Part shown: in pieces, positions 33,638-39,895 of the stretch | How positions within the stretch are numbered: the first letter of the stretch is position 1 | Layout: each line of letters opens with the position of its first letter | Source: an uncultured Roseburia sp. | Lineage (GTDB): Bacteria > Bacillota > Clostridia > Lachnospirales > Lachnospiraceae | Assembly (NCBI GenBank): GCA_900539115.1 | Contig: UQAQ01000027.1 | Coordinates: 1-39,895 of the forward strand | Direction: 5' to 3' | Length of the DNA stretch: 39,895 bases | Position numbers and translations under genes: made by a program | The notes under the pieces: generated by a model | Seen by the model: only the letters and a program-made list of their open reading frames with translations | Databases searched by the model: none | Told to the model about the DNA's origin: nothing

Positions 33638-34918
33638 TTATGCTTCAATTTTTTCTTTTCCGCCCATGTATGGCTGAAGTGCTTTTGGAATATTAACCGA
33701 ACCGTCTGCATTCAAGTTGTTTTCCAGGAAAGCGATCAGCATACGAGGTGGTGCTACTACGGTATTGTTTAATGTGTGAGCAAAATATTTTCCATTTTCT
33801 CCCACAACGCGGATCTTCAAGCGACGTGCCTGTGCATCCCCAAGATTCGAGCAGCTTCCCACTTCGAAATATTTCTTCTGACGTGGAGACCATGCTTCTA
33901 CATCGATGGATTTTACTTTCAAGTCTGCGAGATCACCGGAACAACACTCAAGTGTACGAACCGGGATGTCCAAAGAGCGGAACAGGTCTACTGTATTCTG
34001 CCATAATTTGTCAAACCACATTTTACTCTCTTCCGGTTTACATACCACGATCATTTCCTGTTTTTCAAACTGGTGAATACGGTATACACCACGTTCTTCG
34101 ATTCCATGTGCTCCTTTTTCTTTACGGAAGCAAGGAGAATAGCTTGTCAACGTCTGAGGCAGTTTTTCCTCAGGCAGAATCTTATCGATAAATTTACCGA
34201 TCATGGAGTGCTCACTTGTACCGATCAGATAAAGGTCTTCTCCCTCGATCTTGTACATCATGGCATCCATCTCATCAAAACTCATTACACCGGTTACTAC
34301 GTTACTGCGGATCATAAAAGGTGGTACACAATATGTAAATCCACGGTCAATCATAAAATCTCTTGCATAAGAGATCACAGCCGAATGAAGTCTGGCAATG
34401 TCACCCATCAGATAGTAAAATCCGTTTCCGGCCACATCACGTGCTGCATCCAAATCAATTCCATCAAATTTTTCCATAATTTCCGTATGATATGGAATTT
34501 CAAAATCCGGCACAACCGGTTCCCCAAATCGTTCAATCTCAACATTTTCACTGTCATCTTTTCCAATCGGCACACTTGGATCAATGATATTCGGAATCGT
34601 CATCATGATCTCTTTAATCTTTTCTGCCAGTTCTGACTCTTTCTTTTCCAATTCAGCAAGACGCTCTGCACCCTGTGCGACTTCTGCCTTCAAAGCTTCT
34701 GCTTCTTCTTTTTTACCCTGTGCCATCAAACCGCCGATATTTTTTGAAATTTTCTTTCTCTTCGCACGCAGCTCGTCCGCTTCCTGCTGAGTTGCACGGC
34801 TCTCTTTGTCCAATGCGATCACTTCATCTACAAGAGGAAGTTTGCGGTCCTGAAATTTATTTTTGATATTCTGTTTTACAATATCCGGATTTTCCCGTAA
34901 AAATTTGATATCCAACAT
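33638..34918 (-). CDS. serS: Seryl-tRNA synthetase
   Basis: Class II synthetase of 426 residues. The N-terminal two-helix coiled coil that grips the long arm of tRNA-Ser spans ~30-100. Motif 2 is FRKEKGAHGIEERG followed by IHQFEK (~256-282), and motif 3 is near the C-terminus (NTVVAPPRMLIAFLE). ATG 34918 (MLDIKFLREN) has AGGAGG 10 nt upstream; the open frame continues 31 codons further but across the promoter. The predicted leader is under 35 nt, so no T-box controls it, unlike many Firmicutes serS genes. Confidence 0.97.
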   Translation of the reverse strand: MLDIKFLRENPDIVKQNIKNKFQDRKLPLVDEVIALDKESRATQQEADELRAKRKKISKNIGGLMAQGKKEEAEALKAEVAQGAERLAELEKKESELAEKIKEIMMTIPNIIDPSVPIGKDDSENVEIERFGEPVVPDFEIPYHTEIMEKFDGIDLDAARDVAGNGFYYLMGDIARLHSAVISYARDFMIDRGFTYCVPPFMIRSNVVTGVMSFDEMDAMMYKIEGEDLYLIGTSEHSMIGKFIDKILPEEKLPQTLTSYSPCFRKEKGAHGIEERGVYRIHQFEKQEMIVVCKPEESKMWFDKLWQNTVDLFRSLDIPVRTLECCSGDLADLKVKSIDVEAWSPRQKKYFEVGSCSNLGDAQARRLKIRVVGENGKYFAHTLNNTVVAPPRMLIAFLENNLNADGSVNIPKALQPYMGGKEKIEA

Positions 34919-34951
34919 AATGAGTGTTCCTCCTAAAATATAATCGGGTTT

Positions 34952-34980
34952 ATTATACACCTTTTTGATAAAGTATGCAA
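34952..34980 (-). promoter_or_regulatory. serS promoter
   Basis: Minus strand: TTGCAT (34975-34980), exactly 17 bp, perfect TATAAT (34952-34957); AGGAGG follows within the short leader. Confidence 0.8.
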
Positions 34981-35048
34981 ATACTTTCTCTTGTTTAAAA
35001 TGTAAAACCATACAAACCCTTACAAATATTTTTGTTAATGATTCACAA

Positions 35049-35076
35049 TTGCTTTTTCTTTGTAATTGTGTATAAT
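35049..35076 (+). promoter_or_regulatory. Promoter of the repeat RNA and toxin-like gene
   Basis: TTGCTT (35049-35054), 16-bp spacer, perfect TATAAT (35071-35076). The predicted transcript begins near 35083, at the foot of a 7-bp hairpin. Divergent from the serS promoter, with ~70 bp between the two -35 boxes. Confidence 0.75.
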
Positions 35077-35106
35077 ATGACTAAGAAATCAAAAAGATTT
35101 CTGTGA

Positions 35107-35225
35107 CAAACACGCTTCACAATGTGCGACAAAGAAACATTGTTTATGCAAAGGCACTTCGCAATGTGTGCTCAAACATTGCTTATTCAAACACGCTTCA
35201 CAATGTGCGACAAAGAAACATTGTT
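35107..35225 (+). repeat. Three ~40-nt tandem repeats in the antitoxin-like RNA
   Basis: Starts at 35107, 35149 and 35188 (spacing 42 and 39). Copies 1 and 3 are identical for 38 nt (35107-35144 and 35188-35225); copy 2 has diverged but keeps the stems by paired changes. Confidence 0.85.
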
Positions 35226-35227
35226 AT

Positions 35228-35256
35228 AAGAGCTAATGTTTTACATTGGCTCTTTT
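35228..35256 (+). terminator. Intrinsic terminator between repeat RNA and toxin-like gene
   Basis: AAGAGCTAATG (35228-35238), loop TTTTA, CATTGGCTCTT (35244-35254): an 11-bp stem with one G-U pair, then a run of T. It lies only 15 bp before the ATG. In type III toxin-antitoxin loci such a leaky terminator sets the RNA to toxin-mRNA ratio. Confidence 0.75.
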
Positions 35257-35271
35257 ACATAAAGGAGAGAT

Positions 35272-35769
35272 ATGATTAAAAACGGAATGTACTATATTAC
35301 CGAAGATTTCAAACAACTAATCCGAAATCTAGGTGGCGAATGGAACGATCAAAAGAAACGCCCCATCGTTTGCTTAATGCAATCAACGGAACACCCTGAT
35401 TTATATTGGGCAATCCCTGTTGGGAAAGTCAATCATAGAGATGATAAAGCCATGGAACGAATTAAATCTTTTATGAATAAACCCACCAGAGATCTGAGAT
35501 GCTGCTATTACCATATAGGAAGAACTACAAATAAATCAATATTTTTTATTTCAGATGCGATTCCCATAACAGATAAATATATTTCAGAAGAACATCTTGG
35601 TTCCGACAACAAACTTCACATAATAAAAAATCCCCATTTATTACAATCACTGCACTATAAGTTGAACCGAATTCTTAATTTTGAAGCTTCCAATAAGAAT
35701 TATTTCCGACAGCATATAACCGATTTAAAAATTCATCTGCTAAGAGAACTGGAATCCAAAAAAGTATAG
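35272..35769 (+). CDS. Putative type III toxin, ToxN/CptN-like endoribonuclease
   Basis: The product is 165 residues (MIKNGMYYITEDF start; AAAGGAG 4-5 nt upstream). No signal peptide or membrane segment; basic, mixed alpha/beta. Features that fit the ToxN/AbiQ/CptN fold: an N-terminal YYITEDF strand-helix, RPIVCLMQ then LYWAIPVGKVNHRD (~44-57), where ToxN has YLAPLTSPKK with its active-site Ser/Lys, and SIFFISDAIPITDKYI (~88-103), matching the later FMIPI strand. The resemblance is recognised by eye, not by search; CptIN is known from the related Eubacterium rectale. The genetic context (promoter, pseudoknot repeats, terminator, gene) is the stronger evidence. The gene is visibly AT-richer than its neighbours, as expected for acquired DNA. 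Such systems act in phage defence and plasmid or island maintenance. It ends 39 bp from the convergent SpoIID-like gene. Confidence 0.7.
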   Translation: MIKNGMYYITEDFKQLIRNLGGEWNDQKKRPIVCLMQSTEHPDLYWAIPVGKVNHRDDKAMERIKSFMNKPTRDLRCCYYHIGRTTNKSIFFISDAIPITDKYISEEHLGSDNKLHIIKNPHLLQSLHYKLNRILNFEASNKNYFRQHITDLKIHLLRELESKKV

Positions 35770-35808
35770 TTATCAACCGGTGAGGTGATCCAAACGAAAA
35801 AGGCGCAG

Positions 35809-37110
35809 CTATCTAGCCACGCCCTCCGCAATTCGGCTCACACCGACATAAATTTCTGAAATTTTATACCAGGTCCGGAAACCAACGATTCCATCCGGTG
35901 TTAATTTAAAAATCTGCTGGAAGGTTTTGACAGCCTCTTCAGTCGCCGGACCAAAGATTCCATCCTCCGCAATTTTAGGAATAAGCGGGTACGCATCCGA
36001 GATGACATTGAGCTGTGCCTGCATCTGACGCACCTTATCGCCGGAATCTCCGACACGAAGCGGCGAACCCGGATACGAAGACGGAATACCCGAGATCACA
36101 TCGGTCGCATTGATATACATGGAACTTCCATAATAATTCCGAAGAATCTCAATCGCCGTATACCCACGGTCTCCCAGAGATTTACTGCCCCACTGGCTCA
36201 TCCAGTTCGGACAGGTAACATTTTTTCCATCACAATACTGCGTCAAAATCGGCTGCAATACACCCGGACGGGAAAGATAATTACTAAAGATCTCATCCAC
36301 CACATTCGAAATGCTTTCGAACACATTGCGGTTCGGAATCCATTTATGATCGTAAGCGGTCGAACTTGTAATTGTAAAGTCATATCCTTTATTGCGATAC
36401 CACTCTGTAAAAACACGGTTCAACGTAAATGACTGGATTGCAAGAATATTCGCCTGCAATGTCGCTTCCGGCCAAGTCGAATAAATCTCACTGCTCGCTA
36501 CATTTTTAATGTAATCGCGGTATGGAACATAATAATCTTTCGCGGATCGGTCGCTTGGCGGACCATTATGAACAACGATGTATTCGGGAATAACCACCCG
36601 GCTCAGTACGATCTCGCCGGTCTCATCAATGGATTTAATCTCATTTTCCGCAATCTTTGGCGGATAATCTCCCCAAAGCGTATGATCCGGGATAACATAA
36701 AGTTCCGTGTCACCGCTGATTGTCGGCGAAGTAGGAAGAAGCGAAGCATTCTGAATCGCTGTTTCCCCGGAAAAAATCTCGGCACCGCTGACGCGAAACG
36801 GTTCAAATCCCGGGGCTGTAATCGTAATCGTATATTCGGCATATGGTTTATTCGCTCCGGGCTCCATGCTGTAATCTACAGGCGGTGCCGGAAGTGTCAG
36901 CTCAGGAATCTGCCCGAGGGAATTTGTCGTAGTCTGTTCAATGATCTGTTCCGGATCACTGTCTCTCGTTATCTGAACCTTCGCACCGTCAATCGGGCGG
37001 TTATTCACTTCTGAAGTAACATTGACATCCAATAAGCCTTCGGTATCCGAAGAAGTGACCGAAGCAAAAAGCTCCGGACGGGGTGTTGTTGTATTCAACG
37101 CATTCACCAA
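35809..37110 (-). CDS. SpoIID/LytB-domain protein with peptidoglycan-binding domain; start unclear
   Basis: About 433 residues from the best available start. Order: a carboxypeptidase-regulatory-like beta domain (~25-130, GLLDVNVTSEVNNRPIDGA to SGETAIQNASLLP); a SpoIID/LytB-type domain (~170-345, IVVHNGPPSD, DYIKNVASSEIYSTWPEATL, SQWGSKSLGDRGYTAIEIL); and a C-terminal peptidoglycan-binding domain (~350-425, LRVGDSGDKVRQMQAQLN, EDGIFGPATEEAVKTFQ). There is no signal peptide. No ATG exists in frame: the open frame offers only TTG (37110) or GTG (37107), with no Shine-Dalgarno. A strong AAAGGAGG (37161-37168) is followed after 8 nt by an in-frame ATT, then by TAA at 37132-37134. Either the 5' end is damaged or a rare start is used. 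Related clostridial proteins are of unknown function, perhaps cell-wall-associated. Confidence 0.8.
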   Translation of the reverse strand: MVNALNTTTPRPELFASVTSSDTEGLLDVNVTSEVNNRPIDGAKVQITRDSDPEQIIEQTTTNSLGQIPELTLPAPPVDYSMEPGANKPYAEYTITITAPGFEPFRVSGAEIFSGETAIQNASLLPTSPTISGDTELYVIPDHTLWGDYPPKIAENEIKSIDETGEIVLSRVVIPEYIVVHNGPPSDRSAKDYYVPYRDYIKNVASSEIYSTWPEATLQANILAIQSFTLNRVFTEWYRNKGYDFTITSSTAYDHKWIPNRNVFESISNVVDEIFSNYLSRPGVLQPILTQYCDGKNVTCPNWMSQWGSKSLGDRGYTAIEILRNYYGSSMYINATDVISGIPSSYPGSPLRVGDSGDKVRQMQAQLNVISDAYPLIPKIAEDGIFGPATEEAVKTFQQIFKLTPDGIVGFRTWYKISEIYVGVSRIAEGVAR

Positions 37111-37167
37111 AATCGTTTTGTTACTTGTATTTTATGCAATCACTTGGTAAATGTGAATTTCCTCCTT

Positions 37168-37374
37168 TTAAAATTCTTCTACATCATCCCAAAAATACGC
37201 ACCAATTTTATTGATATAATGGTAACCCTTTACGGTTCCGGACACCTTACAATTCTCAATCTTTCCATACAAAAGATTTCCGGCAATTCCGCCGACGTAC
37301 AGCCGTCCATACACATTGGTTCCTTTTAATTTCAAATCTCTTACCGTTCCTTTCAAAACACTGGGACAATCACT
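37168..37374 (-). pseudogene. GLUG-type tail cut from the 37375-38694 gene by an in-frame TAA
   Basis: After the TAA at 37377-37375 the same frame stays open for another 68 codons to TAA 37170-37168. The encoded segment (VRDLKLKGTNVYGRLYVGGI, then AGNLLYGKIENCKVSGTVKG) is a recognisable GLUG-type beta-helix repeat found in bacterial surface proteins. It has no start codon with a ribosome-binding site of its own (first candidate is TTG). It is therefore best read as the C-terminal end of the upstream leucine-rich protein, separated by a nonsense mutation or by read-through. Confidence 0.6.
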
Positions 37375-38694
37375 TTAATTCATCATTCGGAATGGATCCG
37401 CCTGATCCCAAGCAAGTGGATTATAAAGCCAGCTCCTGTCTCTCAAAAGTGGTGCCTGAACAGAGACTTTGTTTCTAACCACTTTTATGTTTTGAAATTT
37501 TGTTCGACTTCCTCTCACATAAAAGGATAACTTTTTCTTTAGATAACGTTCATACGTTTTTTTACTGATTCGTATTTTTTCTCCACCTTTTACCTGCAAA
37601 TATTTCAATGACTGAAAATCAGACAGATCCGGAACTTTTTTCGACACTGTAAATTCCAAATGGCGAATTTTATTGTCTTTTGCCACTTTAATTTTCTTAA
37701 TATCCAAACTCTTTTTTGTTGCATACGTTACCTCTACAAGCGGATTTTTCTTGTCACTCAAAATATCTCCCTCATACATTACATATTTCTTGCCTACCTT
37801 ACGCTTTCGGTAATCTTCCTGCAGTTTTTTAACGTCAGAACTTGTTAATTTTCGCTTCTTATGGATATCTTTTATTGGTGTCAAATAATCCTGGCGTTTA
37901 TATTTTCCGCTTATGATCAATTTTTCTAATTTTTTATTTTTCCGCAGATCCAGGACTTTCGTCTCTGTATCTCGTAAAACAAGGCTTTTCAAATTTTTAT
38001 TTGCGCTAAGATCCAGTTTTTTAATCTCAGTAATCTGAAAAGGTTCGCAAAAAACAGTTTCTTTATCCGGACAGCCGAACTGTAATTTTTCCAAATTGAC
38101 TGCTTCTTTCAATGAAAGCGTATCAAAATGATATCCACAGCCAAAACACAAGTTCTTGATTTGCGGAAGCGGCATTCGTTCTTTAAATTGTTTCCATTCT
38201 TCTTTTCCAAATGCGAATGCCTCATCAGTCCTCTTTGGAGCATGTGTGTCTACCTGTTTGTCGTCTCCAATAAACAAATCCGTTAGGTTCTTATTTTTCA
38301 ATAAGGAGCCTTGCGTATAGCGGTATCCTAAAATTTTCAATTGTCCGAAATACTCTATTCCCTTTAAGGACAGCTTCTGACCTTCCTTCATGTGTTCTCC
38401 TGCATTTACATCTTTGTTATTAACTGTCGATATGATTGCCGCAAAAGAATACTCTTGTTTTTGAATAAGAGTTTCATCTAACTCTCCACACATGACAGAC
38501 ACTTCCGTCACACAATTACGCTCTTCCAGACTCAGTTTTCCATCTCCATTCTGATCAATTTTTCCTGCAAAATCACGCAATGCTTGTGATGGAAAATTTT
38601 GTTCATTGATCTCTGTTAATTCTGCTGCTTGAGAGAAGTTCGCCGGCAGTAAAAATAGAATTAATAATAAGGTAACTAAAATTGTTTTTTTCAT
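37375..38694 (-). CDS. Secreted leucine-rich surface protein, probably truncated
   Basis: 439 residues. A Sec signal peptide (KK, then LVTLLLILFLLPA, cleavage near SQAA, residue ~23) is followed by an 'INEQNFPSQALRDF' segment with an EF-hand/dockerin-like calcium loop DQNGDGKLSLEE (47-58), as in many Lachnospiraceae surface proteins. Irregular leucine-rich repeats follow (for example KKLDLSANKNLKSLVLR and LDLRKNKKLEKLIISG, ~225-262), then a Lys-rich beta region. It ends at ADPFRMMN and TAA, but the frame continues with a GLUG segment, so the original protein was probably ~508 residues. No LPXTG or anchoring motif. GAGG precedes ATG 38694 and a possible -10 TATACT lies ~25 bp upstream. Role unknown; perhaps adhesion. 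Confidence 0.8.
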   Translation of the reverse strand: MKKTILVTLLLILFLLPANFSQAAELTEINEQNFPSQALRDFAGKIDQNGDGKLSLEERNCVTEVSVMCGELDETLIQKQEYSFAAIISTVNNKDVNAGEHMKEGQKLSLKGIEYFGQLKILGYRYTQGSLLKNKNLTDLFIGDDKQVDTHAPKRTDEAFAFGKEEWKQFKERMPLPQIKNLCFGCGYHFDTLSLKEAVNLEKLQFGCPDKETVFCEPFQITEIKKLDLSANKNLKSLVLRDTETKVLDLRKNKKLEKLIISGKYKRQDYLTPIKDIHKKRKLTSSDVKKLQEDYRKRKVGKKYVMYEGDILSDKKNPLVEVTYATKKSLDIKKIKVAKDNKIRHLEFTVSKKVPDLSDFQSLKYLQVKGGEKIRISKKTYERYLKKKLSFYVRGSRTKFQNIKVVRNKVSVQAPLLRDRSWLYNPLAWDQADPFRMMN

Positions 38695-38861
38695 AAATTT
38701 TTCCTCGCTTTCGTTTTTAGTATAGCATACCTTTTCTATAAATTCACCATTTTTTGACAGAAAGCAACAATTTAAGGATAGACGACAAAAATAGTGATTA
38801 ATCCGCTTCTATATATTAGATACTTTAGAAGTCCAAAAGGTTCACAAGGGAAACTTTTTTT

Positions 38862-38900
38862 AATGGCGCTGGTCTGCTGCAAACACATACCAGCGCCATT
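38862..38900. other. Perfect 12-bp hairpin after the BspA-like gene
   Basis: AATGGCGCTGGT (38862-38873) and ACCAGCGCCATT (38889-38900), loop 15 nt, 8 bp past the stop codon of the minus-strand gene. On the minus strand A's, not U's, follow, so it is not a textbook terminator. The rest of 38695-38908 holds only the probable promoter region of the leucine-rich gene. Confidence 0.6.
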
Positions 38901-38908
38901 GCAATTGC

Positions 38909-39895
38909 CTATTCCACTATAATGTATTTTTCAAATCCCGCTTCATCTACTACACAATTATGTTCCGGAGCAATAATAAAGTTCTTTTGTTCCTGTTTTG
39001 AAACTAAAATCTTATTGTTGCTTGATTCTCCCAGTTGAAATGCTAACACAGAACTTTTTACATTATCAAACTGAAATGCTTTTCCAAGTCGTAATGTAAT
39101 TGCTGAAAACATATGAGATGTATACCAAAACATACCATCCATATTTTCTACTGCAGAAGTGTCAAAGTTATCTCCCAAGTCTAGGACTGCCTTCTCAAAT
39201 GGTGCATCTGCCCGATACTGGAAAAACATATAACTCATATCTTTTACCCCCGTCGTATACAAATTCTCTATTCCATTTACCCGTCCCACATCACAACACA
39301 AATATGCTGAATTCGAATTAGCAACAACGCCTTTATCCTGTCCAATGGTCATTTCATACAAACCATTTTTATCTTTATCTGTATACCAAGCCATAACACT
39401 TTTATTTTGTTTTTCTGACAAATCAAAACTCTGAACAGCCTCTTCCGGTACTTTGTCACTGGAAGAAAATGTTAGTTCTTCAATATCCTTTCGCAATACA
39501 TCTGTTCCAAAAAAGTAATATCTTTTATTCGTATAATATCTTGATATTGGCAACCCATTTTCATCTTCACTTGGCAGTTCCGTATATTTTGCCGGCTCTG
39601 CCATAATACGATTTTCTGTCGGTTCATGAGTACGTACCGGCACTTTTGTGACTTCCGGTGTCTGCGTTGGGGTGCTGGTTGGTGCCACTGTCGCCGTTGG
39701 TGTCGCACTTGCTGTTACGATTGGGCTTTGTGTCGGTACTACACATGGTGGTATCGGACCATACACTGTCACCTTACAGATCAGTTTTTTCTTTCCAATC
39801 TTACAAGAAATTTTGGCTTTTCCGGCTTTTACTGCTTTTACTTTTACACTCGTTTTTTTCTTTGCCATAAGACGAATGTTTTTCTTTCCTGACAC
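38909..39895 (-). CDS. BspA/DUF285-type surface protein, 5' end outside the window
   Basis: At least 328 residues; the frame is open to the window edge, so the start and any signal peptide are missing. Visible order: the end of a bacterial Ig-like (Big_2-type) domain (KTSVKVKAVKAGKAKISCKI, ~14-33); a Pro/Thr-rich linker (~50-95) typical of wall-spanning stalks; then a domain with VKDMSYMFFQ and NFDTSAVENMDGMFWYTSHM, the Met-Phe-rich repeats of the BspA/DUF285 family. Family members are surface proteins linked to binding of host or neighbouring cells. It is followed by a strong hairpin and lies upstream of the leucine-rich gene in the same direction. Confidence 0.8.
   Translation of the reverse strand: MSGKKNIRLMAKKKTSVKVKAVKAGKAKISCKIGKKKLICKVTVYGPIPPCVVPTQSPIVTASATPTATVAPTSTPTQTPEVTKVPVRTHEPTENRIMAEPAKYTELPSEDENGLPISRYYTNKRYYFFGTDVLRKDIEELTFSSSDKVPEEAVQSFDLSEKQNKSVMAWYTDKDKNGLYEMTIGQDKGVVANSNSAYLCCDVGRVNGIENLYTTGVKDMSYMFFQYRADAPFEKAVLDLGDNFDTSAVENMDGMFWYTSHMFSAITLRLGKAFQFDNVKSSVLAFQLGESSNNKILVSKQEQKNFIIAPEHNCVVDEAGFEKYIIVE

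Larger units (their letters stand above)
35083..35256 (+). ncRNA. Putative type III antitoxin RNA (repeat RNA)
   Basis: A ~175-nt leader RNA from the predicted start site to an intrinsic terminator. Parts: a 5' hairpin AGAAATC/GATTTCT (35084-35090, 35096-35102); three tandem repeats starting at 35107, 35149 and 35188; the terminator. Each repeat can fold as an H-type pseudoknot: a 7-bp stem (ACAATGT/ACATTGT in repeats 1 and 3, GCAATGT/ACATTGC in repeat 2) whose loop starts with GCG or GTGC, complementary to CGC or GCAC just upstream of the stem. The sequence changes in repeat 2 are compensatory in both stems. This is the organisation of ToxI/CptI-type antitoxins, which the partner nuclease cuts into units that then inhibit it. 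No reading frame of note is present. Confidence 0.75.

Noticed and set aside
34919..35048. T-box leader for serS
   Set aside because: The serS promoter leaves a leader of under 35 nt, too short for a T-box, and no AGGGTGG-type motif is seen.
35099..35257. Small protein-coding leader upstream of the 35272 gene
   Set aside because: No frame with a start codon and ribosome-binding site runs through the repeats, and the paired base changes favour an RNA function.
36780..36830. tRNA-like GGTTCAAATCC box
   Set aside because: It lies within the SpoIID-like coding sequence (PGFEPFRVSG) and no acceptor, D or anticodon arms can be built around it.

Overview
This is a single, almost gap-free chromosomal stretch from a Gram-positive, low-to-mid GC member of the Clostridia, most likely a gut Lachnospiraceae. 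The gene content, strong GGAGG ribosome-binding sites, a CIRCE element upstream of groES-groEL, a GH8 exo-oligoxylanase of the Bacillus/Clostridia type, and DUF6062, DUF6106-like and YqzL-like proteins all point that way. No species is claimed. Almost every gene lies on the minus strand; only a Cys/His zinc-site protein (3942-4664) and a small toxin-like gene (35272-35769) are on the plus strand.

Layout. 1-815: three stacked families of short tandem repeats, with no gene. 816-3805: a small membrane protein, a 64-bp hairpin repeat array, then groEL-groES under CIRCE and a sigma-A-type promoter. 3885-5504: a DUF6062-type gene convergent with a putative heavy-metal permease, its terminator lying inside the permease gene. 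5539-17347: a long run reading DUF1015, YesL-like membrane protein, glgB, M16C metallopeptidase, era, YqzL-like, recO, glnS and DUF2225. 17465-24872: tig-clpP-clpX-lon-engB-serine acetyltransferase, closed by an intrinsic terminator (17465-17503); this unit joins protein folding and quality control to a ribosome-assembly GTPase. 24955-33555: GH8 exo-oligoxylanase, glmM, mnmA, gpmI, a lytic transglycosylase-fold protein, alaA and a CPBP membrane protease. 33638-34980: serS with its own promoter.

Accessory part. Divergent from serS lies a compact unit with the full architecture of a type III (RNA-protein) toxin-antitoxin system. It has a promoter, a short RNA of three ~40-nt repeats each able to form an H-type pseudoknot, an intrinsic terminator, and a 165-residue ToxN/CptN-like protein. 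Beyond it come a SpoIID/LytB plus peptidoglycan-binding protein with no normal start codon, a secreted leucine-rich protein interrupted by an in-frame TAA before a GLUG-type tail, and a BspA/DUF285-type surface protein cut by the window end.

Most of the window is conserved housekeeping. The strongest candidate for an under-described system is the RNA-toxin locus at 35049-35769. Other points of interest are the hairpin repeat arrays flanking the 816-1310 gene, the nested hairpins before mnmA, an inverted-repeat element between mnmA and glmM, and a glutaminyl-tRNA synthetase with an atypical KMSKS loop.
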